A DNA stretch of 64,000 nucleotides from Flavobacterium aeripolare (GTDB lineage: Bacteria > Bacteroidota > Bacteroidia > Flavobacteriales > Flavobacteriaceae), in NCBI RefSeq assembly GCF_013294025.1, contig NZ_JABSNL010000003.1, forward strand, positions 266,362 through 330,361, given 5' to 3'. The translations under genes and the position numbers were made by a program. The notes below the pieces were generated by a model. It saw only the letters and a program-made list of their open reading frames with translations. It made no database searches and was not told the DNA's origin. Of the stretch, positions 19,714-28,962 are shown in pieces (position 1 is the first letter of the stretch; each line of letters opens with the position of its first letter).

Positions 19714-19714
19714 C

Positions 19715-20944
19715 TTATCTTAGTTTTAAAGTGATTATGGAAAGTATTGCTAGCATAATAGCGACAATCCAAAAACGTGTTACAATCTTACTCTCGTGAT
19801 ATCCCTTCTTCTGATAATGGTGATGTAAAGGCGACATTAGAAAAATTCTTCGGCCTTCGCCAAAGCGTTTCTTAGTGTACTTAAAATAGCTTACTTGTAG
19901 CACTACTGATAAATTTTCGACCAAGAAAACTCCGCATAATAACGGAATCAACATCTCTTTACGAACAGCAATTGCTAGAACAGCAATAATCCCACCTATT
20001 GTTAAACTACCTGTATCACCCATAAAGACCGAGGCCGGATAAGAGTTGTACCATAAAAACCCTATTAGCGACCCCACAAAAGCCGCAATGAAGACGGTCA
20101 TCTCCCCGGAGTTAGGGATATACATTATATTTAGATAATTCGAAAAAATAATATTTCCAGATACAAATGTAAATATCCCGAGCGCGAGCACTGATATTGC
20201 AGAGGTACCAGCGGCTAAACCATCAATACCATCTGTTAAGTTTGCCCCATTTGAAACTGCTGTGATAATAAAAATTACAATTGGAATAAAAACAATCCAA
20301 GCCCATTTTTCATATCCTTCCCCTGTCCAGGCAAGCAATTCAGCATAATCAAATTCATTGTTCTTGAAAAACGGAATTGTAGTAGCCGTAGATTTCTCCT
20401 CTACAGGTGGCGGACTCACAACATAGTCACTTGTTATTTTAAAAACATCTGTTTTTCCAGTATCTGTACGTACTGTAACTCCTTGATGAAAGTATAGCAC
20501 TACACCCACAATCAAACCAAGTCCTACTTGTCCAAAAACTTTAAAAATTCCTTTTAAACCTTTTTTATCTTTTTTGAAAATTTTAATATAATCATCTACA
20601 AAACCAATTGTTCCCATCCATAAGGTCGTAACAATTAACAAGACCACATAAATGTTATGTAATTTTGCAAACAACAGTACCGGAATCAATGTGGCAAAGA
20701 TGATGATCAAACCACCCATAGTAGGCGTACCCGCTTTTTCTTGTTGTCCTGCTAATCCTAATTCTCTAACAGTCTCACCCACTTGTTGATTTTGCAAAAA
20801 GCGAATAATTCTTTTACCATAAATCGTAGATAGTAACAACGAAAGCATGAAAGCTAGCGCTGATCTAAAAGTGATATATTGAAATACACCAGTTCCAGAT
20901 ATATTTAATACTTTGTCTAAATACTCAAATAAGTAATACAGCAT
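19715..20944 (-). CDS. mraY: MraY, phospho-MurNAc-pentapeptide transferase (409 aa)
   Basis: Integral membrane enzyme that moves phospho-MurNAc-pentapeptide to undecaprenyl phosphate to make lipid I. Family motifs are visible: [13 protein letters not shown], the Asp pair in [27 protein letters not shown] and the histidine-rich [12 protein letters not shown]. It is longer than the roughly 360-residue E. coli enzyme because of an insertion of about 60 residues around positions 175-235 with a proline-rich turn (SPPPVEEKS). Such an insertion is common in Bacteroidota. Confidence 0.97.
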   Translation of the reverse strand: MLYYLFEYLDKVLNISGTGVFQYITFRSALAFMLSLLLSTIYGKRIIRFLQNQQVGETVRELGLAGQQEKAGTPTMGGLIIIFATLIPVLLFAKLHNIYVVLLIVTTLWMGTIGFVDDYIKIFKKDKKGLKGIFKVFGQVGLGLIVGVVLYFHQGVTVRTDTGKTDVFKITSDYVVSPPPVEEKSTATTIPFFKNNEFDYAELLAWTGEGYEKWAWIVFIPIVIFIITAVSNGANLTDGIDGLAAGTSAISVLALGIFTFVSGNIIFSNYLNIMYIPNSGEMTVFIAAFVGSLIGFLWYNSYPASVFMGDTGSLTIGGIIAVLAIAVRKEMLIPLLCGVFLVENLSVVLQVSYFKYTKKRFGEGRRIFLMSPLHHHYQKKGYHESKIVTRFWIVAIMLAILSIITLKLR

Positions 20945-20950
20945 ATTTTA

Positions 20951-22414
20951 CTATTTATCTAATTGTTCTAAAATTTCTTGTACGATTTTCATATCGTCAA
21001 AATCATTCCTTACTCCTTTTATCTCTTGATACGTTTCGTGCCCTTTTCCAGCAATTAGAATAATATCATGAGGCAATGCTAACTGACAAGCTGTTTTTAT
21101 GGCTTGTTTTCGATCAGTAACAGCAACTATTTTTTTATAATTTTGTCCTGCAACTCCTGCCTCCATTTCTGCTATAATCACTTCAGGATCTTCGTTTCTA
21201 GGATTATCAGATGTCAAAACTACTTTATCACTAAGCTCAGATGCGATGCTTGCCATGATAGGACGTTTAGTTTTATCTCTATTTCCACCGCAACCTACAA
21301 CCGTAAGTAACTGTTCGTTTTTTGTTCGAATATCATTAATTGTCTTTAGCACATTTTCTAGCGCATCTGGCGTGTGTGCATAATCAACAATTGCTGTCAC
21401 ATTATTCTTTGAAACTATGTATTGAAACCTACCTGAAACACTCTCTAGATTAGATAGTAAACGTAAAACTTCTAAACTTTCTAAACCTAGCGCTATTGCT
21501 GTACCATAAATCGCTAGCACGTTATAAGCATTAAAAGTTCCTATAAGTTTCACCCATACCTCATTGCCGTTAACTTTCAGCAAGAGACCTGACATTTGGT
21601 TTTCTAATATTTGTGCCCTATAATCTGCAAAAGACTTCAATGCATAAGTATATTTAGTCGCCACCGAATTTTGCAGCATAACAGCTCCATTCTTATCATC
21701 GATATTTGATAACGCAAATGCCGTTTTAGGCAAATTGTCAAAAAACGACTTTTTCACATCTCTATATTCTGCAAACGTGGGATGATAATCTAAATGATCG
21801 TGTGACAGATTTGTAAACACGCCTCCAGTAAAATGAAGCCCTTCTGTCCTTTTTTGGTGAATACCATGCGAACTCACCTCCATAAAACAATACTCAACCC
21901 CAGCAGCAATCATTTCGTTCAAAAAATAATTTATTGTTAGCGAGTCAGGAGTAGTGTGTGTTGCTTTAAATTCAACCTTATCAACCATTATTTTAACCGT
22001 TGATAATAAACCTACTTTAAAACCAGCACTTATAAACAACTGATACAGTAAAGAAGCAATAGTAGTTTTTCCGTTTGTCCCTGTAATTCCAACTAATTTC
22101 AATTTAGCCGAAGGATTTCCGTAATAATTTGCAGCCATTAAAGCCAATGCCTTGTTAGTATCAGCAACTTTCACATAAGTAACAGATTGGCTGAAGTCTT
22201 CTGGAAGTTGGTCACATACAATCACTTTTACCCCTGCTTCTACAGCTGTATTTATAAAGTCATGCCCATTAGAAACTGTTCCTCGTATTGCTACAAATAC
22301 ATCATTTAATTCCAGTTTTCTAGAATCAAATTCGATTTTATTTATCGCTACATCATTTGTACCATGAATTGCATCGACAACAACATTATTTAATATGTCT
22401 TTAAGTTTAATCAC
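20951..22414 (-). CDS. murE: UDP-MurNAc-tripeptide synthetase MurE (487 aa)
   Basis: Adds the third amino acid (meso-diaminopimelate in most Gram-negatives) to UDP-MurNAc-L-Ala-D-Glu. The ATP loop is GITGTNGKTTIASLLYQL. THTTPDSL, DHLDYH and the late motif TSDNPRNEDPEVI are present. DNPR is the meso-DAP-specific signature, so the substrate is probably meso-DAP. Its ATG overlaps the end of ftsI by four bases. Confidence 0.96.
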   Translation of the reverse strand: MIKLKDILNNVVVDAIHGTNDVAINKIEFDSRKLELNDVFVAIRGTVSNGHDFINTAVEAGVKVIVCDQLPEDFSQSVTYVKVADTNKALALMAANYYGNPSAKLKLVGITGTNGKTTIASLLYQLFISAGFKVGLLSTVKIMVDKVEFKATHTTPDSLTINYFLNEMIAAGVEYCFMEVSSHGIHQKRTEGLHFTGGVFTNLSHDHLDYHPTFAEYRDVKKSFFDNLPKTAFALSNIDDKNGAVMLQNSVATKYTYALKSFADYRAQILENQMSGLLLKVNGNEVWVKLIGTFNAYNVLAIYGTAIALGLESLEVLRLLSNLESVSGRFQYIVSKNNVTAIVDYAHTPDALENVLKTINDIRTKNEQLLTVVGCGGNRDKTKRPIMASIASELSDKVVLTSDNPRNEDPEVIIAEMEAGVAGQNYKKIVAVTDRKQAIKTACQLALPHDIILIAGKGHETYQEIKGVRNDFDDMKIVQEILEQLDK

Positions 22415-24414
22415 AGTAATTGTAGTGTTATCGTTTCGTTCTTTAATAATTCTTGACCCTCAAGAGTTGATTGACTTTTTACCTTTCCTATTCCTACCGT
22501 TTTAACGTGGTAACCTAAGTTTTCTAAAAGCGCAATGGCATCCATTCCTGGCATCCCTTTTACATTAGGCACCCCTTTTCTAGGTTTTTGCAACTTAGCG
22601 TAATAGCTGTCGTAATTTTTTTCTTGTTTTGTAATCTTCTTATTCAGATTTTTAATTTCGTTTGTCGAAGGAACATCTGTAAATATTTTTTGTGCTATTC
22701 TTTTAAATACGGGACCCGCAACTCCAGCTCCATAGAAATCTCCATTTGCAGTACTTGGTTTATGAACAACTACAATACAAGAATATTTAGGATGATCAGC
22801 CGGAAAGTATCCTACAAAAGAAGAAGCATAATACATTTTTGTACCATCTCTTTTCCCGTAATTAACCTGTGCCGTTCCTGTTTTACCTGCCATCGAAAAA
22901 TCTTTCGAATATAATTTTGCTGCAGTTCCTTTTTTGACAACATTAGCCAGTACAGCTTTTAATTTTTTTATTGTTTCAGGCGAACAAACTCTAGGATTGA
23001 TTACTTCTTTTTCGACCTTTAAAATTGTTTTATTCCATTCTTTAATTTCCGAGATAAATTGCGGTTTAACCATAACACCGTTGTTAGCAACTGCATTATA
23101 AAAAGTTAAGGTTTGCATTGGTGTTACCGAAACACCATATCCAAAGGCCATCCATTGCAATGAAATATTACTCCAGTGTTTATCTGTAGGTTGCGGAATG
23201 TGCGGTCTTCCTTCTCCTTCAAAATCCATGTGTAACTTTTTATTGAAACCCCACGAATTAACATGGTTTACAAATTTAGAAGGGCGGTCTTTATAGTTAT
23301 CATAAACAGATTGTACCATAACTGTATTAGAAGACAGTTCAAATCCTCTAGCTAGAGATATTTTACCATATCCACCATGATGTGAGTCTCTAACTACTTT
23401 ACCCGAATAGCGAATTTCACCGTTAAATGTGTTATACACCGTACTAGTATCGGCTACCTTGTCCTCAAGAAGCGCCATCATATCAACCAACTTAAACGTA
23501 GATCCAGGTTCGTGTGACTCTGCTACTGCATAATTTGTCGTTTCGTAATAGGTACCATCATTAGCTCTACCTAAATTAGAAATTGCTTTTACTTGACCCG
23601 TTTCAGTCTCCATAACAACAACACAGCCATGATCTGCTTGATATTCTTGTAATTGCTTTAATAAGGCATGGTGTGCAATGTCTTGAATATATACGTCGAT
23701 TGTTGAAATCACATCGTATCCATCCTGAGGATCTACCTCATTAATATCACGAATAGGTTTCCACTGTCCTTTAGCAATTTTTTGTTTTAAAATTTTACCG
23801 TCTTTACCATTTAAATATTTACGATAAGCCCACTCAATTCCTTTTCCATCAGACTCACCATTTGCAGAGGTGCGCTCGTATCCTATTGTACGTTCCGCAA
23901 TTTTACCTATTGGGTGCTCTCTAACTGTTTTTTGTTCGACAATAATCCCTCCTTTATAAGCACCTAACTTAAACATAGGAAAGCTTTTAATCTTGACGTA
24001 ATCAGTATAACTTAAATCTCTTGAGATCAAATAATACCTATTATTGTTAGCGCGTGCTTTTCTTAATTCATTTTGATAATACGAACCCGATTTCCCTAGC
24101 ACCGTAGTAAGAGAATCTGCTAATGCACCTACATTTTTTTCGAATACTTCAGCAGTGGGAGCCTTAGCGTCAAAACGGATTTCGTAATTAGGAATCGAAG
24201 TAGCTAGCAAGCTACCATCTGCCGAATAGATATTCCCTTTATTTGCAGGGATAACAAAATTTCTAACCGTGCGTTCTTTGGCTAATTTTCGGTAATAATC
24301 ACCATCAACCCACTGTATATTAGTCAGTTTTACAGCGATTCCCGCAGCCATTATAAAAATGAAAATAGCTACGACATAAATGCGATATGATATGTTTTTA
24401 TCTTCTAATGCCAT
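22411..24414 (-). CDS. ftsI: FtsI / PBP3-type transpeptidase with a C-terminal PASTA domain (667 aa)
   Basis: Class B penicillin-binding protein that crosslinks septal peptidoglycan and partners FtsW. There is one N-terminal membrane helix (about residues 11-30), then a PBP dimer domain. The transpeptidase domain has all three active-site motifs: Ser305-Thr-Phe-Lys308 (EPGSTFK), Ser361-Ser-Asn363 and Lys511-Thr-Gly. A single PASTA domain follows (from VPNVKGMPGMDAIALLENLG, about residue 618, to the end). PASTA tails are usual on FtsI in this phylum, unlike E. coli. It overlaps the ftsL-like gene by 10 bases and murE by 4. Confidence 0.95.
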   Translation of the reverse strand: MALEDKNISYRIYVVAIFIFIMAAGIAVKLTNIQWVDGDYYRKLAKERTVRNFVIPANKGNIYSADGSLLATSIPNYEIRFDAKAPTAEVFEKNVGALADSLTTVLGKSGSYYQNELRKARANNNRYYLISRDLSYTDYVKIKSFPMFKLGAYKGGIIVEQKTVREHPIGKIAERTIGYERTSANGESDGKGIEWAYRKYLNGKDGKILKQKIAKGQWKPIRDINEVDPQDGYDVISTIDVYIQDIAHHALLKQLQEYQADHGCVVVMETETGQVKAISNLGRANDGTYYETTNYAVAESHEPGSTFKLVDMMALLEDKVADTSTVYNTFNGEIRYSGKVVRDSHHGGYGKISLARGFELSSNTVMVQSVYDNYKDRPSKFVNHVNSWGFNKKLHMDFEGEGRPHIPQPTDKHWSNISLQWMAFGYGVSVTPMQTLTFYNAVANNGVMVKPQFISEIKEWNKTILKVEKEVINPRVCSPETIKKLKAVLANVVKKGTAAKLYSKDFSMAGKTGTAQVNYGKRDGTKMYYASSFVGYFPADHPKYSCIVVVHKPSTANGDFYGAGVAGPVFKRIAQKIFTDVPSTNEIKNLNKKITKQEKNYDSYYAKLQKPRKGVPNVKGMPGMDAIALLENLGYHVKTVGIGKVKSQSTLEGQELLKNETITLQLL

Positions 24415-24752
24415 ATTTTTTTCAGAAAAGATTTTTCTGCTTCTTTTTTAACTTTGATTTTTACTGGAGGAACGGTAGAAGGATAAATTTCTTTTGCAAT
24501 CATTTTATCCGAAACAGTCGATTCCATCCTCAACTTCATTAATTGTGATCGTCTGTCAACAAACTCTGATCGTAGTTCTTTTACTTCACTCGTAAGCTCA
24601 GCAATTTTAAATACTTTTTGCTCAAACCGCTGCGTATTTGCAATCATTATTATTGCTAATAGAATTACAAAAACTATAAAACGCCAGTTCTTTATCGCAT
24701 CGTCATCAATTAAAAACCGTGCTTTTAATATGCCGTAAATACCCGTTTTCAT
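24405..24752 (-). CDS. FtsL-like divisome protein (115 aa)
   Basis: A small bitopic membrane protein with a cytoplasmic N-terminus, one transmembrane helix (FIVFVILLAIIMIANT, about residues 26-41) and a periplasmic coiled coil (ELTSEVKELRSEFVDRRSQL). This topology and its place between rsmH and ftsI match FtsL, which recruits the FtsW/FtsI synthase. The sequence itself diverges from proteobacterial FtsL. It overlaps the start of ftsI. Confidence 0.85.
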   Translation of the reverse strand: MKTGIYGILKARFLIDDDAIKNWRFIVFVILLAIIMIANTQRFEQKVFKIAELTSEVKELRSEFVDRRSQLMKLRMESTVSDKMIAKEIYPSTVPPVKIKVKKEAEKSFLKKIWH

Positions 24753-24761
24753 AAATCTAGT

Positions 24762-25658
24762 TTATATTTTTTGAGCAATTCTTAATTTTGCACTACGCGC
24801 TCTATTATTCTCTTTAATTTCAACCGCGTTAGGAATCACTAATTTTCCAACAGTTTTAAAGGGAACTGAAAAATTCCCAAAGAAATCTCTCTCAGGCTCA
24901 CCCTCAAACATTCCGTTTTTCATAAACCTTTTAACTAATCTATCTTCTAAGGAATGATATGATATCACACTTAATCTACCCTCTGGTTTTAAAACTTCTA
25001 AGGATTGCTCTAAAAATTCCTTTAAAACATCCATCTCGTGATTCACCTCAATTCTTATCGCTTGGTAAATTTGTGCTAAGATTTTATTTCGAACCTTCTC
25101 AGGTAAAAATTTTGCCAATATATCTTTTAATTCATCTGTAGTTTTCACAGGATGAACCTCTCTAGCTTCAACAATTGTTCTTGCTAATGCAGGAGCACTT
25201 TTTAATTCTCCGTAATCTAAAAACACTCTTTTTAAATTAGCTTCATCATACTCATTAACAACCTTATAAGCATTTAAGTCATTTTTTTGACTCATTCTCA
25301 TATCTAGATCAGCGTCAAAGCGAGTAGAAAATCCTCTTTCAGGAACGTCAAATTGATGCGATGAAACCCCTAGATCTCCTAGAATACCATCTACACTTTT
25401 TACGCCATTAAATCTAAGGAAGCGCTTTAAGTGTCTAAAATTCTCATTAATCAAAACAAAACGATCGTCTTGCAAAGCATTTGCTAGCGCATCTTCATCT
25501 TGATCAAATGCAAACAACCTACCTTCTGGCCCGAGCCTACTTAAAATCTCTCTCGAATGACCACCGCCACCAAAAGTTACATCTACATATATACCGTCAG
25601 GTTTAATCGCTAAACCGTCAACTGATTCTTTTAATAATACTGGATTATGATATTCCAT
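24762..25658 (-). CDS. rsmH: 16S rRNA m4C1402 methyltransferase RsmH (298 aa)
   Basis: SAM-dependent methyltransferase modifying C1402 of 16S rRNA in the ribosomal P site (older name MraW). The start MEYHNPVLLKESV is used because the HxPVLLxE motif begins almost all family members. The frame also offers Met at 25670 and 25664. The SAM loop VDVTFGGGGHSREIL, the GDLGVSSHQFD motif and SYHSLEDRLVK are conserved. With this start it overlaps mraZ by 14 bases, as expected for cotranslated dcw genes. Confidence 0.96.
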   Translation of the reverse strand: MEYHNPVLLKESVDGLAIKPDGIYVDVTFGGGGHSREILSRLGPEGRLFAFDQDEDALANALQDDRFVLINENFRHLKRFLRFNGVKSVDGILGDLGVSSHQFDVPERGFSTRFDADLDMRMSQKNDLNAYKVVNEYDEANLKRVFLDYGELKSAPALARTIVEAREVHPVKTTDELKDILAKFLPEKVRNKILAQIYQAIRIEVNHEMDVLKEFLEQSLEVLKPEGRLSVISYHSLEDRLVKRFMKNGMFEGEPERDFFGNFSVPFKTVGKLVIPNAVEIKENNRARSAKLRIAQKI

Positions 25659-26118
25659 TGTCATCGTCATTTAAATTTCCCATTACATCTTCTGCTAAGT
25701 CAGCAAAATCTACATCATCACCACTTATCGATTTTTCATACAAATCTTTATCCCAAATCTCCACGATATTTACCGCAGAAGAGAAAACAACATCTTTAGC
25801 AATTGTTGCAAAAGAGACTAAATCCTTAGGAATCAATAATCGCCCTAATGAATCAATCTCAACCATTTTAACCCCTGCAGTAAAGCGACGGATGAAATCA
25901 TTGTTCTTTTTTACAAAGCGATTTAGTTTATTGATTTTTTGCATCATCACATTCCATTCTTCCATTGGGTACAACTCTAAACAAGGTTGAAATACAGAGC
26001 GCTTCAAGACAAAACCGTCTTGAAGAGAAGTCGCCAACTGCTTTTTAAGAGGTGCAGGCATTAATACCCTCCCCTTAGCATCGACTTTACACTCGTATGT
26101 ACCTACAATTGAATTCAA
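25645..26118 (-). CDS. mraZ: MraZ, dcw-cluster transcriptional regulator (157 aa, TTG start)
   Basis: MraZ is an AbrB-like DNA-binding protein that forms rings and controls its own dcw operon. Two tandem MraZ repeats are visible, each with a DxxGR-type motif: YECKVDAKGRVLMPAPLKKQL near the start and EIDSLGRLLIPKDLVSFA in the middle. I place the start at TTG 26118, giving MNSIVGTYECK, because the family begins at this motif. The longest frame starts at a GTG (26175) that lies within the operator repeats and upstream of the predicted -7 box. It is the first gene of the dcw operon. Confidence 0.9.
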   Translation of the reverse strand: MNSIVGTYECKVDAKGRVLMPAPLKKQLATSLQDGFVLKRSVFQPCLELYPMEEWNVMMQKINKLNRFVKKNNDFIRRFTAGVKMVEIDSLGRLLIPKDLVSFATIAKDVVFSSAVNIVEIWDKDLYEKSISGDDVDFADLAEDVMGNLNDDDNGIS

Positions 26119-26142
26119 ATGAAATTGATAAAATGATTTAAG

Positions 26143-26150
26143 CAAAAATA
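26143..26150 (-). promoter_or_regulatory. Predicted -7 box of the dcw operon promoter
   Basis: TATTTTTG on the minus strand matches the Bacteroidota -7 consensus TAnnTTTG. It would start transcription about 18-20 bases before the TTG of mraZ. The -33 element is not clear and lies within the MraZ boxes. Confidence 0.6.
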
Positions 26151-26160
26151 TAAAATATTT

Positions 26161-26186
26161 ACCACTATTTACCACTATATCCCACT
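26161..26186 (-). promoter_or_regulatory. MraZ boxes (operator of the dcw operon)
   Basis: Minus-strand units TGGGA, TGGTA, TGGTA are each followed by five bases, giving a 10-bp period (AGTGG starts at 26186, 26176 and 26166). This is the known layout of MraZ binding sites (TGGGN repeats with 5-bp spacers). Two further AGTGGG units lie at 26202-26207 and 26209-26214. They sit just upstream of the -7 box, where bound MraZ would block RNA polymerase. Confidence 0.75.
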
Positions 26187-26214
26187 TTGTTGATAAGTTT
26201 ACCCACTTCCCACT

Positions 26215-26467
26215 GTAACCCCCTAATTTTTAGTAAATCAAGCTGTTAACATCTTAAAAAGTTAGCTGTAAGAATATTCATTACGACTCATTTCTTACTG
26301 AATTATCGCCATACTTTTAACGAAATAGAGGGAGGATTTGCGAAATTTAAAGCTATCGAAAAGTAGAATTAGCGGCTTTTACAGCGCTATCAAATAAAAT
26401 TCTAACAACAGCTAAAATATTCTCTTCAAAAAGGGTTAACAAAAATTCATATTAATGTATTAAATCC
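26215..26467. other. Divergent intergenic region between the dcw operon and the hydrolase gene
   Basis: AT-rich spacer with no reading frame of note. Beyond the MraZ boxes on its left and the -7 box of the hydrolase gene on its right, I see no hairpin with a T-run and no RNA gene. Confidence 0.5.
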
Positions 26468-26475
26468 TATATTTG
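26468..26475 (+). promoter_or_regulatory. Predicted -7 box for the hydrolase-engB operon
   Basis: TATATTTG is a perfect TAnnTTTG match 28 bases before the ATG at 26504. No clear -33 TTG was found at the expected distance. Confidence 0.55.
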
Positions 26476-26503
26476 TCAAAATTGAAAATTCGCATTTTAA
26501 CAC

Positions 26504-27268
26504 ATGGATAAAAACTATAAAAAAGAAGGTAAATACAGCTATTATGAAGCTGGAGAAGGAACGCCTATTGTAATTTTGCATGGTCTAATGGGAGGGCTAA
26601 GTAATTTTGACGCTGTTGCTAGTTACTTTTCTGAAAAAGGATATAAAATAGTTATTCCAGATTTACCAATTTACACTCAGAATATCTTAAAAACCAACGT
26701 GAAGAGCTTTGCAAAATATGTGAAAGACTTTATCACTTTTAAAGGGTTTAATCGTGTTATCCTTTTAGGGAATTCTCTTGGTGGACATATCGCCTTATAT
26801 CATACAAAAATGTATCCTGAAAAAGTTGCAGGCTTAGTAATCACTGGAAGTTCTGGTCTTTATGAAAGCGCAATGGGAGACAGCTATCCTAAAAGAGGAG
26901 ATTATGAATACATTAAAAAGAAAGCCGAAGATGTATTTTACGACCCTAAAATAGCCACGCCAGAATTAATTGATGAAGTATACGCCACAGTAAATGATCG
27001 TATAAAACTAATCAAGACACTTACAATAGCTAAAAGTGCTATTCGTCATAATATGGCAAAGGACCTTCCTAATATGAATGCAGAAACTTGCATTATCTGG
27101 GGAAAGAACGATAAAGTAACACCACCTGATGTAGCCGAAGAGTTTAATAAATTGTTACCAAATTCCACTTTATACTGGATTGATAAATGTGGCCATGCTG
27201 CAATGATGGAACAACCTGAGGAATTTAATCGTGCTCTTGAAGAATGGTTAATCAAATCAAAGCTATAA
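26504..27268 (+). CDS. Alpha/beta-fold hydrolase (254 aa)
   Basis: Cytoplasmic alpha/beta hydrolase. The oxyanion-hole motif ILHGLMGG (about residues 24-31) and the nucleophile elbow GNSLGG (Ser91) are intact. The acid is probably Asp203 (WGKNDKVTPPD) and the catalytic His231 is in CGHAAMMEQPEEF, so the triad is complete. The substrate cannot be predicted, and esterase or C-C hydrolase activity is possible. It is the first gene of a short rightward group with engB (39-base gap). Confidence 0.88.
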   Translation: MDKNYKKEGKYSYYEAGEGTPIVILHGLMGGLSNFDAVASYFSEKGYKIVIPDLPIYTQNILKTNVKSFAKYVKDFITFKGFNRVILLGNSLGGHIALYHTKMYPEKVAGLVITGSSGLYESAMGDSYPKRGDYEYIKKKAEDVFYDPKIATPELIDEVYATVNDRIKLIKTLTIAKSAIRHNMAKDLPNMNAETCIIWGKNDKVTPPDVAEEFNKLLPNSTLYWIDKCGHAAMMEQPEEFNRALEEWLIKSKL

Positions 27269-27307
27269 GCACTTTCGAAAAAAAGAAAGGCCTTAAAAAA
27301 TAAAATT

Positions 27308-27928
27308 ATGAAAATTAATACTGCCGAATTTATAATAAGCAATTCTGATGTATCTAAATGTCCTAAAGACTTTTTGCCAGAGTATGCATTTATAGGTAGG
27401 TCAAATGTTGGTAAGTCATCATTAATTAATATGATTACGAACCAAAAAAAATTAGCAAAAACGTCTGGTCGTCCTGGGAAAACCCAGCTAATAAACCACT
27501 TTTTAATCAACAATAATTGGTTCTTAGTAGATTTACCTGGCTATGGTTATGCTAAAGTTTCGAAAAAAACAAAATCGGTTTTTCAACAATTCATTACTGA
27601 TTACTTCGAGACAAGACAACAACTAGTATGTGCCTTTGTATTAATAGACATACGTCATGAAGCCCAAGCTATTGACGTAGAATTCATGTCGTACATGGGG
27701 GAAAGCGAAATTCCGTTTTGTATTATTTTCACAAAAGCAGATAAAATCAGTAAAGTAAAAATTGATTCGCATATCGCTGCTTACAAGAAAAACATGTTTG
27801 CAAACAACTGGGCCGAGATGCCACAATACTTTGTAACATCAGCAACAGAATCTATTGGAAAGGAAGAATTACTAGGCTATATAGACGAAGTAAATCAGGA
27901 GGTTTTCAAGAACAATAATCAGTTCTAG
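27308..27928 (+). CDS. engB: Ribosome biogenesis GTPase EngB/YsxC (206 aa)
   Basis: Small P-loop GTPase needed for assembly of the large ribosomal subunit. The G1 loop is GRSNVGKS (30-37), followed by the Gly/Thr switch-I region GRPGKTQLINHF. G3 is DLPGYGYAKVSK (from 75), and G4 TKAD lies near residue 142. Length and motif order match the EngB (YihA) family. Confidence 0.96.
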   Translation: MKINTAEFIISNSDVSKCPKDFLPEYAFIGRSNVGKSSLINMITNQKKLAKTSGRPGKTQLINHFLINNNWFLVDLPGYGYAKVSKKTKSVFQQFITDYFETRQQLVCAFVLIDIRHEAQAIDVEFMSYMGESEIPFCIIFTKADKISKVKIDSHIAAYKKNMFANNWAEMPQYFVTSATESIGKEELLGYIDEVNQEVFKNNNQF

Positions 27929-27944
27929 TATAAAATCAACATTT

Positions 27945-28586
27945 ATGAAAAAAACTATTATTACTCTTATTAAACTATTAGTAATAATAGTTTTTTTTGT
28001 TTCATGCAAAAGCAGCAGTTATTTGCTCACCAATAATGACTATTCAACAGGAGTAGATTTCACCACTGGAAAATGGCTTTTAAACAACCTTGACTTTCCT
28101 GCAAACAATAATGAAAAACTTACTAATACGACCACTTCATATTTTATCGAACAATTAAACGACCGTTACCATTATAGAGAGAATACTACTGGATTATTAA
28201 TTCCTCATCAAATAGCTTTTAATCCTAACAAACAAAAATTAAAAGAATTAAAGATAGGTACAGGATTCGATTACTTTATCAATATCACCAGTAAAAAAAT
28301 TAAAGATGACATAGGTAGTATTGGTCTATACGAGGATGATTATTCCGAAGGAAAAAATCAAAGTGAAGTATCAATAGAGATATACGATTTAAACTTGTTA
28401 GAAATCATCTACAAGCAAAGAGTAATAAGTACTGTACATGCCAACCAACAAAAATCAGTATGGGACGATCAAAAGTCAGATAAATTAATTGACAACATCA
28501 CATTTCATAAAAGCGCTGATAAATTACTGCTTGGCTCATTAAAAAAAGTTCTTAAAGATTTAAAAAACAAATCTATCAAAAACTAA
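27945..28586 (+). CDS. Hypothetical lipoprotein (213 aa)
   Basis: The N-terminus is a lipoprotein signal: Lys-Lys, a hydrophobic run (LIKLLVIIVFF) and the lipobox FVSC with Cys21. The mature part is mixed alpha/beta with no family that I recognise. A conserved-looking segment (IGTGFDYFINITSKKI) suggests one compact domain. It follows engB by 16 bases and is probably transcribed with it. The function is unknown. Confidence 0.75.
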   Translation: MKKTIITLIKLLVIIVFFVSCKSSSYLLTNNDYSTGVDFTTGKWLLNNLDFPANNNEKLTNTTTSYFIEQLNDRYHYRENTTGLLIPHQIAFNPNKQKLKELKIGTGFDYFINITSKKIKDDIGSIGLYEDDYSEGKNQSEVSIEIYDLNLLEIIYKQRVISTVHANQQKSVWDDQKSDKLIDNITFHKSADKLLLGSLKKVLKDLKNKSIKN

Positions 28587-28589
28587 AAA

Positions 28590-28611
28590 AGACTGCCTTT
28601 TCAGACAGTCT
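28590..28611 (-). terminator. Terminator after gldC
   Basis: AGACTG and CAGTCT (28590-28595 and 28606-28611) form a stem with a ten-base loop. On the minus strand it is followed by a run of T, so it fits the end of the gldB-gldC unit. The + strand side is less T-rich. Confidence 0.7.
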
Positions 28612-28623
28612 CTTAACTCTTTC

Positions 28624-28962
28624 TTACTTCTTTGTAAGCTCTAATTTTTCAGCAAAATAATCACAAAAATCTTTCATGGTGTCTGCCATTTTCTCATCAC
28701 CTGTAGCTCTATGAAAAGTATCTGCCATAGCCACTAATGTTTGATGAAAGAAAATCTTCATTTCGTCTACAGGCATTTCTTTTGTCCATAAATCAATGCG
28801 CATACTCTCTTTAGCCTTACTATCCCAAACTGAAAGCATGATTGCTTTTGCTTCTTCTAATTCTACCCCACCGTCTTTTGCTGACCACAACAACTTTTCT
28901 GGTACACGATTATCATCTAGTTCTACTAGAAACTTAATTTCTGATCTATTTTTATCTGACAT
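28624..28962 (-). CDS. gldC: Gliding motility protein GldC (112 aa)
   Basis: Small soluble protein of the Flavobacteriia gliding machinery, recognised by its overall sequence: an N-terminal KSEIKF-like strand (RSEIKFLVELDDNRVPEKL), WSAKDGG, then MRIDLWTKEMPVDEMK and MADTFHRATGD. In Flavobacterium johnsoniae gldC follows gldB and its loss weakens but does not abolish gliding. The same order holds here. Its ATG overlaps the last base of gldB. Confidence 0.93.
   Translation of the reverse strand: MSDKNRSEIKFLVELDDNRVPEKLLWSAKDGGVELEEAKAIMLSVWDSKAKESMRIDLWTKEMPVDEMKIFFHQTLVAMADTFHRATGDEKMADTMKDFCDYFAEKLELTKK

Noticed and set aside
26119..26175. Upstream GTG start for mraZ (176 aa form)
   Set aside because: It would begin inside the MraZ boxes and upstream of the -7 box, and family members start at the SIVGTYECK motif, so the TTG at 26118 is preferred.
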